64,000 nt of DNA from UMGS172 sp045578845 (GCA_045578845.1 JAZNLA010000022.1:1-64000); one strand, 5' to 3'; positions 25,559-35,644 are shown, counted from the stretch's first letter. The notes: a model not told the origin generated them from the letters alone. Program-made: numbers and translations.

Positions 25559-28366
25559 TTATCTATCCCTTATTGCGTCAATCGGGCGTTTTGAGGCAAT
25601 ACGTTTTACAGGTACAAAACTTGCAATACACGCTACTGCCAAACTTATTATAAACAGCAGTAAAATTTGCCTTACGCCAAAGTTTAAAATAGTTATGAGT
25701 ATTCCGATACTGTTGCGGAAAACACTGTTAATTATAACGGTTATTATAAATGTGCCTATCGTCGACAGCACAAAGTTTATCATGGCTATTATAAAACTTT
25801 CGGCAAAGAATATACGGAAAACATCGTTACTGCGTGAGCCGATTGCCCTTAAAATACCGATTTCTCTCTTTTTATAAGAGATACTTGTTGCAATAAAGTT
25901 AGAAAGCATAAGCGAGGCGAAAACGGCAAAGCCGATACCGATATAAAGGAACACTTTACCCACAATATCAAGTATCTCGTCAACCACATCAAGTTCATGG
26001 GTTACAGCACTTTGCAGGGTGTAACGTACATTTCCCGAAGTATCATAACAGCACTTAACCAAATCGCGTACCCCTGATTTTGTGCTTGGCATAGGTGCTA
26101 AAGCGTAATCGTAAACACCTTCGAAACTTGCATATTTTTTAGAGTAAAATCCATCGTCGGTCACTATTGTCGAATAAATATTAACCGATGTGATTTTATC
26201 GGTGTCGATATATCCAACAATCTTTACTCCGTCAACCGATACGTCTTTACCTTCTGAAACATATGTCATTTTTAAGGATAAATTCTTTAACTGTTTTATA
26301 AAATCATTATCCGTTTCTGCGGGTATATATTCACCGACTTGTGTGTCATATGTACCTAAACGGTCATAAATCAAGTCTTTAGTGACAATAATTTCTTTCT
26401 CACTCAAAGCGGTTTTTTGTGTATCAACCCAAGTAATAAGCGACGGGTCAATCTTACCGAGCGTGGTTATAAATTCACCGTTCAAGAAATAGTTTTCGCT
26501 TTCATAGAAAAAACCGTAGTCTGAGTTTACAACCTGAACATCTTTTTCCACCATTCGCTCAATTCCGCCTTCACCTAACATGGCGGTTGCATGTAAACTG
26601 TAGTTTGCGTCAACATCTAATTCCGAAGCCAAAAACCACTGAATAGCCTGTTCGGAAAACTCTATATTTTCATTTTCTTCAATAAGACTCTTGTATCGGT
26701 CAAAATTAAAGCCAGTATCAATAACGGCGGTAACTGTATAATTTTCACCGTTAAGGCAGATTGTTTTACCGATAATATCATTATAATTTTTAATGGCAAT
26801 AACCTTTATATCCGAAGGCATATCGTTTTCGTTATTTCCGTAAAATTCCTTGTCATACGGTTCTGTTGCTGTATTATCAGATATTTCTTCGTACTGTGGA
26901 ACCTCTATATACCCTGCAAGATTAAATGTTTTATACACATATTCGCTAATGGCAATTTCATCTTTTGTGCCGTTTGGCATAGCACCTGCAAGTATTTTAT
27001 AATCCATACGGTCTAACACTTCGGGTGATATTTCGGTAAAACCCGAAAATTTGTCAGGGTACAGGTTATATGCACCTTTGGAAAGTTCAACCGAACCGTC
27101 AAAGTTTTGAGTGAAATCCAAACTTCCTTCAAAAACGGAATTATAAACACCGACAAATTCATATCCTAATTTTGATTTTAAACTTTCCAAATCGCTGTTA
27201 CTTAATTTATAACCCCAGTCGGTCCAATAATCTCCGTTTTTTACGGATTTTACAACCGAAGCATATGTAACACCTGTATCAATAAGAGAATTTGTACAGG
27301 TTTTCACATGATTATACGCACCGAAAGTATCGGCAAGGCCAAACAAAGTAAACGCAACACAAGAAAGAATAATAGTGAATACCAGTCTGATTTTCTTATA
27401 TTTAAGACCGCTGCTGCCCATTTTAAAGGCACTTTTCATGGGCAATTTCGATTTTATAAGTTTAAACTCCCCGCCTTTTTTAAACTCAATTTTAGATGTA
27501 TCGGTCGGTCGGAAATTATGATTGCTTTTCTTTTCCAAAGCCTTAATTTCGGCGTTATCCGAAAGAGTTAAAAGGTAATTGTTTATGGCAATACGGTCTT
27601 CTTCCGTAATCGTATAACCCTTTGGTACGGTTATTAAATTACCGTTAAATTCCAATCCTTCTGAAAATTCTTCGGTTTTTGCCACTACCTCTATTTCATT
27701 TTCCAAATCACTTATAACCTTGCCGTCGGCAAGTTCAATTATACGGTCGGCGTAAGTTTCGGCAAATTCGCGGTCGTGTGAAACAATAATTACAAGTTTA
27801 TCGCTCGACAGTTTTTTTAATGTGTCAAAAACCTGCTTACCGGTGTTGGAGTCCAAAGCACCTGTAGGCTCATCGGCCATAATTATTTCGGGGGACTTTA
27901 CAAGTGCCCTCGCAATGGCAACCCTTTGCTTTTGACCGCCCGAAAGTTCGTTTGGTTTTCTTGCACCGTAACCTTCTAAATCAACCTCTTTGAGTATTTT
28001 ATTAACCTCTTGGTCGGTAGCCTTTCTGCCCTGAAGTTCAATAGCAAGGGCAATATTGGCACCTACAGTAAAATCGTCAAGCACATTGTAATCTTGGAAA
28101 ATAAAACCAACATATGTATTGCGGTATGAGTCAAAATGCTGTTGTTTAAAATTTTTAGACGAAACACCTTTAATTATGATTTCTCCGCCTTCATAACGGT
28201 CAAGACCGCTTAACAAATGCAAAAGAGTAGACTTGCCGCTACCCGATTTACCAAGCAAAAATACCATGCCTTTATCGGGCAACTTTAAAGAAATATCATC
28301 TATTGCCTTTACAGGCACACCTTTTTTCGGCTTATAAATCTTAACTAAATTTTTTACTTCGAGCAT
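25559..28366 (-). CDS. ABC exporter with fused ATPase and FtsX-type permease
   Basis: The 935-aa single chain starts with an ATPase domain: Walker A GKSGSGKST at 39-47, signature LSGGQKQRVAIARAL, and Walker B IIMADEPTGALDS. A linker leads to one membrane segment near 325-345 (RLVFTIILSCVAFTLFGLAD), a large extracytoplasmic domain of about 430 residues, then three C-terminal membrane segments ending with FVPVKRIASKRPIDAIRDR, the MacB/FtsX end. It belongs to the type VII (MacB-like, mechanotransmission) group; candidate roles are antimicrobial-peptide defence or lipoprotein handling. No two-component system is adjacent. Confidence 0.88.
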   Translation of the reverse strand: MLEVKNLVKIYKPKKGVPVKAIDDISLKLPDKGMVFLLGKSGSGKSTLLHLLSGLDRYEGGEIIIKGVSSKNFKQQHFDSYRNTYVGFIFQDYNVLDDFTVGANIALAIELQGRKATDQEVNKILKEVDLEGYGARKPNELSGGQKQRVAIARALVKSPEIIMADEPTGALDSNTGKQVFDTLKKLSSDKLVIIVSHDREFAETYADRIIELADGKVISDLENEIEVVAKTEEFSEGLEFNGNLITVPKGYTITEEDRIAINNYLLTLSDNAEIKALEKKSNHNFRPTDTSKIEFKKGGEFKLIKSKLPMKSAFKMGSSGLKYKKIRLVFTIILSCVAFTLFGLADTFGAYNHVKTCTNSLIDTGVTYASVVKSVKNGDYWTDWGYKLSNSDLESLKSKLGYEFVGVYNSVFEGSLDFTQNFDGSVELSKGAYNLYPDKFSGFTEISPEVLDRMDYKILAGAMPNGTKDEIAISEYVYKTFNLAGYIEVPQYEEISDNTATEPYDKEFYGNNENDMPSDIKVIAIKNYNDIIGKTICLNGENYTVTAVIDTGFNFDRYKSLIEENENIEFSEQAIQWFLASELDVDANYSLHATAMLGEGGIERMVEKDVQVVNSDYGFFYESENYFLNGEFITTLGKIDPSLITWVDTQKTALSEKEIIVTKDLIYDRLGTYDTQVGEYIPAETDNDFIKQLKNLSLKMTYVSEGKDVSVDGVKIVGYIDTDKITSVNIYSTIVTDDGFYSKKYASFEGVYDYALAPMPSTKSGVRDLVKCCYDTSGNVRYTLQSAVTHELDVVDEILDIVGKVFLYIGIGFAVFASLMLSNFIATSISYKKREIGILRAIGSRSNDVFRIFFAESFIIAMINFVLSTIGTFIITVIINSVFRNSIGILITILNFGVRQILLLFIISLAVACIASFVPVKRIASKRPIDAIRDR

Positions 28367-28399
28367 AATAAACCTCCCTTTTATTAAGTTTCTGATTTA

Positions 28400-28427
28400 A
28401 TTATACACTGCAAAAATATTATTACAA
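28400..28427 (-). promoter_or_regulatory. Promoter of ABC exporter
   Basis: TTGTAA (28422-28427), 16-bp spacer, TATAAT (28400-28405) on the minus strand. Confidence 0.7.
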
Positions 28428-28469
28428 GCAACAAAAATGTATTTTAGGGTTAACAATTTGACATTTTTA

Positions 28470-28498
28470 TTGTAAAAAGTCCAAAAACGCGGTATACT
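28470..28498 (+). promoter_or_regulatory. Promoter of FTR-like/MBOAT unit
   Basis: TTGTAA (28470-28475), 17-bp spacer, TATACT (28493-28498). Confidence 0.6.
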
Positions 28499-28533
28499 TA
28501 TCTCAAAGAATATTGTAGTTAGAGGTAAAACTT

Positions 28534-28731
28534 ATGAAGGTACGGTATAACAGTGACGAGGAAATGGTTAAGAAAATCAAAGACGGTCTTAAAAAAACAG
28601 GCGGATACTGTCCGTGTAAAATAGGGCGAACCGAGGATTTAAAATGTATGTGCCTTGAATTTCGCAATCAAATAGCCGACCCCGATTTTGAAGGCTATTG
28701 TCACTGTATGTTATATTATAAGGAAAAATAA
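28534..28731 (+). CDS. Ferredoxin-thioredoxin reductase catalytic-domain-like protein (65 aa)
   Basis: Six cysteines in CPC (26, 28), CMC (38, 40) and CHC (56, 58) reproduce the cysteine pattern of the FTR catalytic subunit, which binds a [4Fe-4S] cluster and reduces a disulfide. It is far shorter than plant FTR and stands alone, as in many anaerobic Firmicutes, where a redox partner is not defined. It lies 20 nt before the MBOAT gene. Confidence 0.82.
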   Translation: MKVRYNSDEEMVKKIKDGLKKTGGYCPCKIGRTEDLKCMCLEFRNQIADPDFEGYCHCMLYYKEK

Positions 28732-28751
28732 ACACAGAAGGAATAAGTGAT

Positions 28752-30164
28752 ATGGTATTTAACTCAATTATATTTGTTTCAGTTTTTCTGCCGTTAACGG
28801 TTGGAGTTCACGCACTGCTCTATAAATGGAACACTGCCCGAAATCTTTGGCTTGTGGCTCTAAGTTTTCTTTTTTACGGTTGGTGCAACACTAAAATGGC
28901 ACTGTTTTTAGCCGTTTTCGGACTGGCAAACTATTGGTTTGGCAGACTAATGGCTTCTTGCGACCATAAATCCGCCAAGAACTTGGTACTGATACCATCG
29001 TTAATATTTAATATAGGGTATCTTTTTGTTTGTAAGTATTTAAACTTTTCAATAAGCGTTACCAACCGAATTTTCGGCACCGAACTATCCCCTTTCGAGT
29101 CACTTTTGGTGCCGCTCGGTATTTCGTTCCTCGTCTTTACCGCAATTTCCTATTTAGTCGATATATATAAGGAAAAATGCAAACCGATAACCAACATAAT
29201 AGATTATTTTTTATACATAAGTTTCTTCCCGAAAATTTCTCAAGGGCCAATCACCGCTTGCACTGATATGCAAAATGACCTTAAAAATCGCACAGTTTCC
29301 TTAGATAACTTTACCGCAGGACTTCGCAGATTTTGTTTCGGTCTTGCAAAAAAGGTACTCATAGCAGACACAATAGGAAAATCGGTTGATATGGTATTTG
29401 ATAACCTTGCAGGAGGAATATCTGTCGGCACAGCATGGCTTGGTATTTTGTGCTACGCATTTCAAATATACTACGATTTCAGCGGATATACAGACATGGC
29501 AATCGGTATAGGAAAAATGTTGGGATTTTCCTTGCCGGAAAACTTTGACTTTCCATACCTTTCCCGTTCGGTTTCAGAATTTTGGCGTAGATGGCACATG
29601 ACCCTCGGCAGATGGTATAAAAATTATATTTATATACCAATGGGCGGAAACCGTTGCAGTACTTTAAGGGTTATATTTAACCTTGCAGTAGTTTGGTTTT
29701 TAACAGGACTATGGCATGGTGCTTCGTTTAACTACATACTTTGGGGTGTTTATTTCGGTATATTTGTAATAGCAGAAAAGTTTATAACCAAACTTAAATT
29801 TTACAATAAAATCCCATCGGTGTTAAAGTGGGCATCAACATTTTTCATTTGCGTAATGGGTTGGATTTTATTCCGCAGTGCTGACATGTCAACCGTTTTG
29901 CTTTATTTGAAGTCCATGTTCGGTCTTATTGATTCCGGTACGGTTATTTACGGTTTGGGTTACTATTTCGACAGTCTTGTTTTCATTGCACTTGGTCTTT
30001 CGGTATTACTCACCCTGCCACGGCCTAAAATCTTAACCGATTTACGTAATAAACATTTGGCAGTATCGGTCGTTTATGATGCTTTAACCATTGCCATATT
30101 TGTTATAACATTTATTTTCATGGTAAACAGTACATATAACGCATTTATCTATTTTCAATTTTAA
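28752..30164 (+). CDS. MBOAT-family O-acyltransferase (AlgI/PatA type)
   Basis: A polytopic membrane enzyme of 470 aa that moves acyl (usually acetyl) groups to extracellular glycans. Key segments are EFWRRWHMTLGRWYKNY at about 277-293 and GLWHGASFNYILWG at 319-332, with the invariant catalytic histidine at His322. Roughly 10-11 membrane segments are visible. The next gene encodes an AlgX/DHHW-type partner, so the pair probably acetylates a cell-surface polysaccharide or peptidoglycan. The glycan cannot be named. Confidence 0.93.
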   Translation: MVFNSIIFVSVFLPLTVGVHALLYKWNTARNLWLVALSFLFYGWCNTKMALFLAVFGLANYWFGRLMASCDHKSAKNLVLIPSLIFNIGYLFVCKYLNFSISVTNRIFGTELSPFESLLVPLGISFLVFTAISYLVDIYKEKCKPITNIIDYFLYISFFPKISQGPITACTDMQNDLKNRTVSLDNFTAGLRRFCFGLAKKVLIADTIGKSVDMVFDNLAGGISVGTAWLGILCYAFQIYYDFSGYTDMAIGIGKMLGFSLPENFDFPYLSRSVSEFWRRWHMTLGRWYKNYIYIPMGGNRCSTLRVIFNLAVVWFLTGLWHGASFNYILWGVYFGIFVIAEKFITKLKFYNKIPSVLKWASTFFICVMGWILFRSADMSTVLLYLKSMFGLIDSGTVIYGLGYYFDSLVFIALGLSVLLTLPRPKILTDLRNKHLAVSVVYDALTIAIFVITFIFMVNSTYNAFIYFQF

Positions 30165-30177
30165 AGGAGGTGTATTT

Positions 30178-31209
30178 ATGAAAAAAATATTTGATATTTG
30201 CTTTATAGTTATCCTCTGTTCATTAACTACTGTGCCTATACTGTTTTTTAATTTCAAACCCAACCAAGTGTCCAAAGCAGAAAACCGCCAATTAGCCGAA
30301 TTCCCTGCTGAGTTTCAAGGATTTTCAAATTATATGAACTCACTTGACACCTACATAAATGACCGTATAGGTTTCCGCGATACAATGGTAACTGCATATA
30401 ATGAAACCACTGTAGGAACACTTAAATCACATCACGATAATGTAATTTTCGGTGATGACGGTTGGCTGTTTTATTCAGGCGAACTTTCCGATTATACAGG
30501 CACAAATATTGACTATGACAAAATTGAACGCTATGTCGAAATTCTTGTTGCATTAGATAAAAAATTCGCAGAACGCGGTACCGAGTTTGTGTTTATGATC
30601 GGACCTAATAAATCAACAATTTACAGTGAATATATGCCTGACTATATAAAAAAATCAGATGTAACATTCGCCGACCTTCTTGTAAAAAGACTTAAAGAAG
30701 AAGGAATCTCGGTAGTTTATCCAAAAGAACAACTTATAGCCAATAAAGATAAGGAACTATACCAAAAATTAGACACCCATTGGAACCATTTAGGCTCAAA
30801 GTATGCTATAGATGAATTATGCAATGAACTGGGGTTAGAAATAAAAGATATACCTGCTAATCCGGTCACACTTAACAACGGTGACCTGCTTACAATGTTA
30901 TCGGTCAAATCGGTTGGAAGCAAATCATTAGATGCCAATGTAGCATATGCCCCAAACTCATACCGCGAGAATTTTAATGATACCAAAAAGATTTATATTC
31001 ATTCGAGTAACAAACCGTCATTTATGAGTTGCCGTGACTCTTACTCTATTGCATTATTAGAGTATTACAGTTACTATTTTGATGGACCGCTATATTGGGA
31101 CCCATATGTTACAAAGGCATTTTCTCAAGAGCCGACCGACTTTTTTATTTTTGAAACGGTCGAAAGATTTATAAGTAACATCGAAGCATCTGAAGAAATT
31201 TTAAAATAA
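30178..31209 (+). CDS. DHHW/AlgX-like acetyltransfer partner
   Basis: The 343-aa protein has an N-terminal membrane anchor (about 4-24). GDDGWLFYS at 92-100 and LDTHWNHLGS at 198-207 are the hallmarks of the AlgJ/AlgX SGNH-like fold; D199 and H201 are the expected catalytic pair, and a late RDSYS supplies the serine. It acts outside the membrane, receiving acyl groups from the MBOAT enzyme encoded 13 nt upstream. AAAGGAGG precedes the ATG. Confidence 0.87.
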   Translation: MKKIFDICFIVILCSLTTVPILFFNFKPNQVSKAENRQLAEFPAEFQGFSNYMNSLDTYINDRIGFRDTMVTAYNETTVGTLKSHHDNVIFGDDGWLFYSGELSDYTGTNIDYDKIERYVEILVALDKKFAERGTEFVFMIGPNKSTIYSEYMPDYIKKSDVTFADLLVKRLKEEGISVVYPKEQLIANKDKELYQKLDTHWNHLGSKYAIDELCNELGLEIKDIPANPVTLNNGDLLTMLSVKSVGSKSLDANVAYAPNSYRENFNDTKKIYIHSSNKPSFMSCRDSYSIALLEYYSYYFDGPLYWDPYVTKAFSQEPTDFFIFETVERFISNIEASEEILK

Positions 31210-31213
31210 GCAT

Positions 31214-31253
31214 AAAAAATCCTCAAGTGAAATTTTTCACTTGAGGATTTTTT
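31214..31253. terminator. Bidirectional terminator between DHHW gene and pyrI
   Basis: 19-bp perfect stem (31214-31232 and 31235-31253) with A/T-rich ends on both strands. Confidence 0.92.
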
Positions 31254-31681
31254 TACTTAAATGTATTTTCTGCTTTGGTTTCGCAGTAAAGACAGCGGTA
31301 TACCCTTGACTCGCGGTCGGTAAGGTTAAAAATATGAGGTAATTCCTGCTCGGTCGAGGTTATGCAACGCGGATTTTTACAAAACACAACATTACAAAGT
31401 CTTTTAGGCAAATCTACCCTTTTTTTATCGACAATAACGCCATCTTTTATAATATTGACCGTAACATCAGGATCAACATAGCCCAAAACATCGACATCTA
31501 TGGCAACGTTTGAGTCAATTTTTATAATATCCTTTTTACCCATTTTACGGCTTGAAACATTATTTATAAGTGCTACCGAGCCGTCACATTCACCCAAATT
31601 CAAAAGGCTGTACAGTTCCATGGCTCTGCCTGCAGTAATATGGTCGATAACAACGCCGTTTTTAATTGAATCAATATTCAT
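31253..31681 (-). CDS. pyrI: Aspartate carbamoyltransferase regulatory chain
   Basis: The 142-aa protein has an N-terminal allosteric nucleotide-binding domain and a C-terminal zinc domain with C-x4-C (CKNPRC) and C-x2-C (CLYC) ligands that binds the catalytic chain. Its presence implies CTP/ATP allosteric control of the pathway. The start overlaps the pyrB stop by one base (TAATG), the usual pyrBI coupling. It is the last gene of the operon. Confidence 0.96.
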   Translation of the reverse strand: MNIDSIKNGVVIDHITAGRAMELYSLLNLGECDGSVALINNVSSRKMGKKDIIKIDSNVAIDVDVLGYVDPDVTVNIIKDGVIVDKKRVDLPKRLCNVVFCKNPRCITSTEQELPHIFNLTDRESRVYRCLYCETKAENTFK

Positions 31682-32595
31682 TACTGCACCTCCAAAAGTT
31701 TAAGTATCAACGCCATACGCATAAACTTACCGTTTAATACCTGTTTAAAGTAGCAGGCACGCTTATCATTGTCAATGGCAACGCTGATTTCATTTACGCG
31801 AGGAAGCGGGTGCATAACCGACAGTGTTTCTTTGGCATTCTTTAATTTTTCGGGGGTCAAAATATAACTGTCTTTAAGTCTTAAATAATCCTCTTCGTTA
31901 AAGAATCGTTCACGCTGAACACGAGTCATATAAAGAATATCAAGTTCGGGCATAACCGACTCTAAATCGGTTGTTTGGACATATTCGAGTCCTTCTCTTT
32001 GTAAAACGTCTTTTTTGATATAACTCGGGAGTTTGAGTTCTTCGGGGGAAACAAGCACAAACTTAATACCGCTGTAACGGGACAGTGCTTCAATAAGCGA
32101 ATGTACCGTTCTGCCGAACTTTAAGTCCCCGCAAAATCCGACCGTAAGACCGTCAAATTTACCCTTTTCGCGGTGAATTGTAAGCAGGTCGGCAAGTGTC
32201 TGTGTCGGGTGGTTGTGACCGCCGTCACCCGCATTGATAACAGGAATTGTCGCATTCATCGATGCAACCAAAGGGGCACCCTCTTTCGGGTGACGCATTG
32301 CGATAATATCGGCATAGCAGGAAATTGTCTTTGCCGTATCGGCTACGCTTTCTCCCTTAGCGGCTGAGGAACTTTGTGCTTCGGAAAAACCCAAAACACT
32401 GCCGCCTAATTCATACATTGCCGCCTCAAAACTAAGCCTTGTTCTTGTAGAAGGCTCAAAAAACAGTGTCGCAAGTTTTTTATACCTGCATTTTTCACGG
32501 TATTTTTCGGGATTATCAATTATATCGCACGCTGTCGCTATAAGTTGGTCAATTTCTTCGACACTTAAATCAAGAATACTGATTACGCTTCTCAA
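31681..32595 (-). CDS. pyrB: Aspartate carbamoyltransferase catalytic chain
   Basis: The enzyme condenses carbamoyl phosphate and aspartate. The carbamoyl-phosphate loop is FEPSTRTRLSFE (STRTR at 49-53); GDGGHNHPTQTL and MHPLPRVNEI are further family motifs. Length is 304 aa. It is paired with pyrI. Confidence 0.97.
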   Translation of the reverse strand: MRSVISILDLSVEEIDQLIATACDIIDNPEKYREKCRYKKLATLFFEPSTRTRLSFEAAMYELGGSVLGFSEAQSSSAAKGESVADTAKTISCYADIIAMRHPKEGAPLVASMNATIPVINAGDGGHNHPTQTLADLLTIHREKGKFDGLTVGFCGDLKFGRTVHSLIEALSRYSGIKFVLVSPEELKLPSYIKKDVLQREGLEYVQTTDLESVMPELDILYMTRVQRERFFNEEDYLRLKDSYILTPEKLKNAKETLSVMHPLPRVNEISVAIDNDKRACYFKQVLNGKFMRMALILKLLEVQ

Positions 32596-32625
32596 AAATA
32601 TTCCCGCCTTTCTGCAGAATTTATG

Positions 32626-33282
32626 TTAAGCCTTTGCACCGTTAATTTCAAGATATGCCTTAATTCTAGCTACGTTTTCGGCATTTTTCTCGTCTTGCTC
32701 TAAATACTCGATAATATCATAAACATCAACAACCGAATATACGGGGAAACCGAATTCTTCGCCAACCTCTGCCATGGCGGATTTTTCGGTTTTACCCTTT
32801 TCTTTGCGGTCAACCATAACAAAGGTTGCTGCAACCTTTACATCTTTAAGTCCGCTCAAAATTTCCATACTTTCTCTGATAGCGGTACCTGCGGTAATAA
32901 CGTCTTCGACAATAACGATTTCTTCGTTTTCCTTAGGTACATAACCTACAAAAACGCCGCCCTCGCCGTGGTCTTTTACCTCTTTGCGGTTGAAGAAGAA
33001 CGGAACATCAAGTCCCTCTTTTGCCAGTGCTATTGAAGAAGAAACGGCAATTGAAATACCTTTATAAGCAGGTCCGTAAAGTACGGTACGCTTTTTACCT
33101 ACCTTTTCTAAGTATGCCTTAGCGTAAAATTCGCCTAAGGTTGCAATCTGTTCGCCGGTTTTAATATCGCCTGCGTTGATAAAATAAGGGATTTTTCTGC
33201 CCGACTTTGCGGTAAAATCGCCAAACTTCAACACACCTGCATTTTCCAAAAATTTAATAAATTCTCTCTTATAACTTTCCAT
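32626..33282 (-). CDS. pyrE: Orotate phosphoribosyltransferase
   Basis: The enzyme makes OMP from orotate and PRPP. The PRPP loop is IVEDVITAG at about 124-132, and FNRKEVKDHGEGG is the catalytic flexible loop. Its 218 aa resemble the longer type. It is located 18 nt after pyrF in the operon. Confidence 0.96.
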   Translation of the reverse strand: MESYKREFIKFLENAGVLKFGDFTAKSGRKIPYFINAGDIKTGEQIATLGEFYAKAYLEKVGKKRTVLYGPAYKGISIAVSSSIALAKEGLDVPFFFNRKEVKDHGEGGVFVGYVPKENEEIVIVEDVITAGTAIRESMEILSGLKDVKVAATFVMVDRKEKGKTEKSAMAEVGEEFGFPVYSVVDVYDIIEYLEQDEKNAENVARIKAYLEINGAKA

Positions 33283-33300
33283 ACTTTTACTCCTTACAAC

Positions 33301-33999
33301 TTAGTCACAAAACTCTGCTACACAGCGTTTGTATGCGGCTACGGGGTCCGAGGCGGCAGTTATAGGTCTGCCGACAACAATATAGTCACTGCCTATTTTT
33401 TTAGCCTCAGCAGGTGTCATAACACGCTTTTGGTCGCCTATGTCACCGTCGGCAAAACGAACACCGGGGGTAACGGTCACAAAATCTTTACCGCAGGTTT
33501 CATGTACTTTACCTGCCTCAAGCGGTGAGCAAACAACGCCGTCAAGACCTGCAACCATTGCATTGTGTGCATAGTGCATAACTACCCTTTCAATAGGTTC
33601 TTTTATAAGCAAATCTTTTTCCATTCTTTCTTGGTCTGTCGAAGTAAGTTGTGTTACAGCAATAAGCATAGGACGGCTGCCGTCAGGTCTTGTCAAGCCT
33701 TCTAAAGCCGCTTCCATCATGGAAATAGTACCACCGGCGTGAAGATTGGTCATATCGACATCAAGTCCCGATAAAACCGCCATGGATTTTTTAACGGTAT
33801 TGGGAATATCGTGAAGTTTTAAGTCGAGGAAAATTTTATGGCCTCTGCACTTTATTTCACGTACAATGTCTGGACCTGCCGAATAAAACAGTTCCATACC
33901 GATTTTTACAAACGGTTTGCAATCGGTAAACTTATCCAAAAATTCCATCACCTGTTCTTTACCCGCAAAATCGCAGGCTACAATTACGTCCTTACCCAT
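33301..33999 (-). CDS. pyrF: Orotidine 5'-phosphate decarboxylase
   Basis: The enzyme decarboxylates OMP to UMP. The catalytic segment LDLKLHDIPNT is at about 58-68 (Asp-Lys-His-Asp tetrad region) and the C-terminal VVGRPITAASDP binds phosphate. Group I type, 232 aa. The start overlaps the pyrD stop by 8 nt. Confidence 0.96.
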   Translation of the reverse strand: MGKDVIVACDFAGKEQVMEFLDKFTDCKPFVKIGMELFYSAGPDIVREIKCRGHKIFLDLKLHDIPNTVKKSMAVLSGLDVDMTNLHAGGTISMMEAALEGLTRPDGSRPMLIAVTQLTSTDQERMEKDLLIKEPIERVVMHYAHNAMVAGLDGVVCSPLEAGKVHETCGKDFVTVTPGVRFADGDIGDQKRVMTPAEAKKIGSDYIVVGRPITAASDPVAAYKRCVAEFCD

Positions 34000-34909
34000 T
34001 GTGTGCTCCTCCTATAATTTCCTCTAACGAGTTTATTTTATACTTTTCCATAACTTCAGGCAACTTTTCGATTACATCACGGCAACAATAAGGGTCAACA
34101 AGATTTTGAGCACCTATTTGTACCGCAGTTGCACCCGCAAGCATCATTTCAATAACATCTTCGGCAGTGGCTATACCGCCCATACCGACTATGGGAATTT
34201 TTACCGCATCGTAAACCTGATATACCATTCTAAGTGCTACAGGTTTAATAGCAGGACCCGAAAAACCGCCCATTTTATTGGCGATTACAGGCTTTTTTGT
34301 TTTTAAATCAATCCTCATACCGAGTAATGTATTTATCATACTGATACCGTCTGCACCTGCATCTTCGCAAGCCTTTGCAATAGACACAATATCGGTTACA
34401 TTAGGTGACAGTTTTATTATAAGCGGTTTTTTCGTAACCTTTCGGCACGCGGCAGTAACCTCAGCCGCCGCCGAAGGACAGGTACCGAAACTCATACCGC
34501 CGCCATGAACATTGGGACAAGAAACGTTGACCTCAAACCAACCGATTTGATTTTCCGCATCCAATTTTTCGACGGTGTAAGCATAATCCGAGACCGAAAA
34601 ACCGCTGACATTAGCCATCACAGGTTTATGAAAACATTTTTTAAGTTTCGGAAGTTCTTCGCTTAATACCTTTTCAACACCGGGGTTTTGAAGTCCGACG
34701 GCATTTATCATACCTGCCGAACACTCGGCAATTCTCGGCGTGGGGTTGCCGAAACGCGGGTCTTTGGTAGTGCCTTTAAATGAAAATGTGCCAAGGCAGT
34801 TGATATCGTAAATCTCGGCAAATTCATAACCGAAACCGAAGGTACCGCTGGCGGGGATAACGGGGTTGCTAAGTGTAATACCGCAAAGGTTTACTTTTGT
34901 ATTTACCAT
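33992..34909 (-). CDS. pyrD: Dihydroorotate dehydrogenase B, catalytic subunit
   Basis: An FMN TIM-barrel enzyme of class 1B. The catalytic base is Cys131 in NVSCPNVHGGG, which marks the 1B class rather than the Ser of class 2. The FMN phosphate site is GMGGIATAEDV. It works with PyrK, whose gene overlaps its start by 7 nt, and passes electrons to NAD. Confidence 0.96.
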   Translation of the reverse strand: MVNTKVNLCGITLSNPVIPASGTFGFGYEFAEIYDINCLGTFSFKGTTKDPRFGNPTPRIAECSAGMINAVGLQNPGVEKVLSEELPKLKKCFHKPVMANVSGFSVSDYAYTVEKLDAENQIGWFEVNVSCPNVHGGGMSFGTCPSAAAEVTAACRKVTKKPLIIKLSPNVTDIVSIAKACEDAGADGISMINTLLGMRIDLKTKKPVIANKMGGFSGPAIKPVALRMVYQVYDAVKIPIVGMGGIATAEDVIEMMLAGATAVQIGAQNLVDPYCCRDVIEKLPEVMEKYKINSLEEIIGGAHNG

Positions 34910-35634
34910 ATTATCTCCTCCCTTTTAAGTACCGGTCCGTCTTTACAAATACGCTTATTTCCGTACTTTGTCTTGCAAGAACAACCCATGCAAGCACCGA
35001 AACCGCAACCCATACGTTCTTCAAAACTATACTGTCCCGAAGTAGCGGCAGTTTTTTCTATGGCATTAAACATAGGTGCGGGACCGCAGGTGTAAAAGTA
35101 GGAATACGAAAGGTTTTTAAGTACATCGGTTACAAAACCTTTAGTACCGTAACTACCGTCCACCGTTGTGACAAAAGTATCAGCACCGAGTTTTTTAAAT
35201 TCGTCTTCATAAAAGACTTCTTCTTTTGAGTTAAATCCCAAAATAACGGATACTTTTTTATTCTGCTTTATAAGTTCCTTGCAAAGCATATACATTGGCG
35301 GTACACCTACACCGCCGCCGATAAGCACAGGGGTTTCACCTGAACACGACAGGTCGTATCCGTTGCCAAGACCTACCAAAACATCCAGCAAAGTACCGCA
35401 AGTGAGTTCACACATCTGCTCGGTACCATCACCCACAACCTTATAGATTATAGTGACCGTATCTTCACTTATATCGCAAACCGAAATAGGTCTTCTTAAA
35501 TATTTGCCTTCAAGTTTTATATTTATAAACTGACCTGAAGCGGTTATAGCCGAAGTATCGCCCGTAAGCACCATTTTATATGTGCTTTTGGCGATTTTTT
35601 CGTTATACAAAACCTCATAAAGTCCTTGTGTCAT
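34903..35634 (-). CDS. pyrK: Dihydroorotate dehydrogenase B, electron-transfer subunit
   Basis: The subunit carries FAD and a [2Fe-2S] cluster. FAD-binding segment GKYLRRPISVCD is at about 44-55. The cluster ligands lie in CGFGACMGCSC with a final cysteine in RICKDGP, the PyrK pattern. Length is 243 aa. Confidence 0.95.
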   Translation of the reverse strand: MTQGLYEVLYNEKIAKSTYKMVLTGDTSAITASGQFINIKLEGKYLRRPISVCDISEDTVTIIYKVVGDGTEQMCELTCGTLLDVLVGLGNGYDLSCSGETPVLIGGGVGVPPMYMLCKELIKQNKKVSVILGFNSKEEVFYEDEFKKLGADTFVTTVDGSYGTKGFVTDVLKNLSYSYFYTCGPAPMFNAIEKTAATSGQYSFEERMGCGFGACMGCSCKTKYGNKRICKDGPVLKREEIIW

Positions 35635-35644
35635 GATAACTCCT

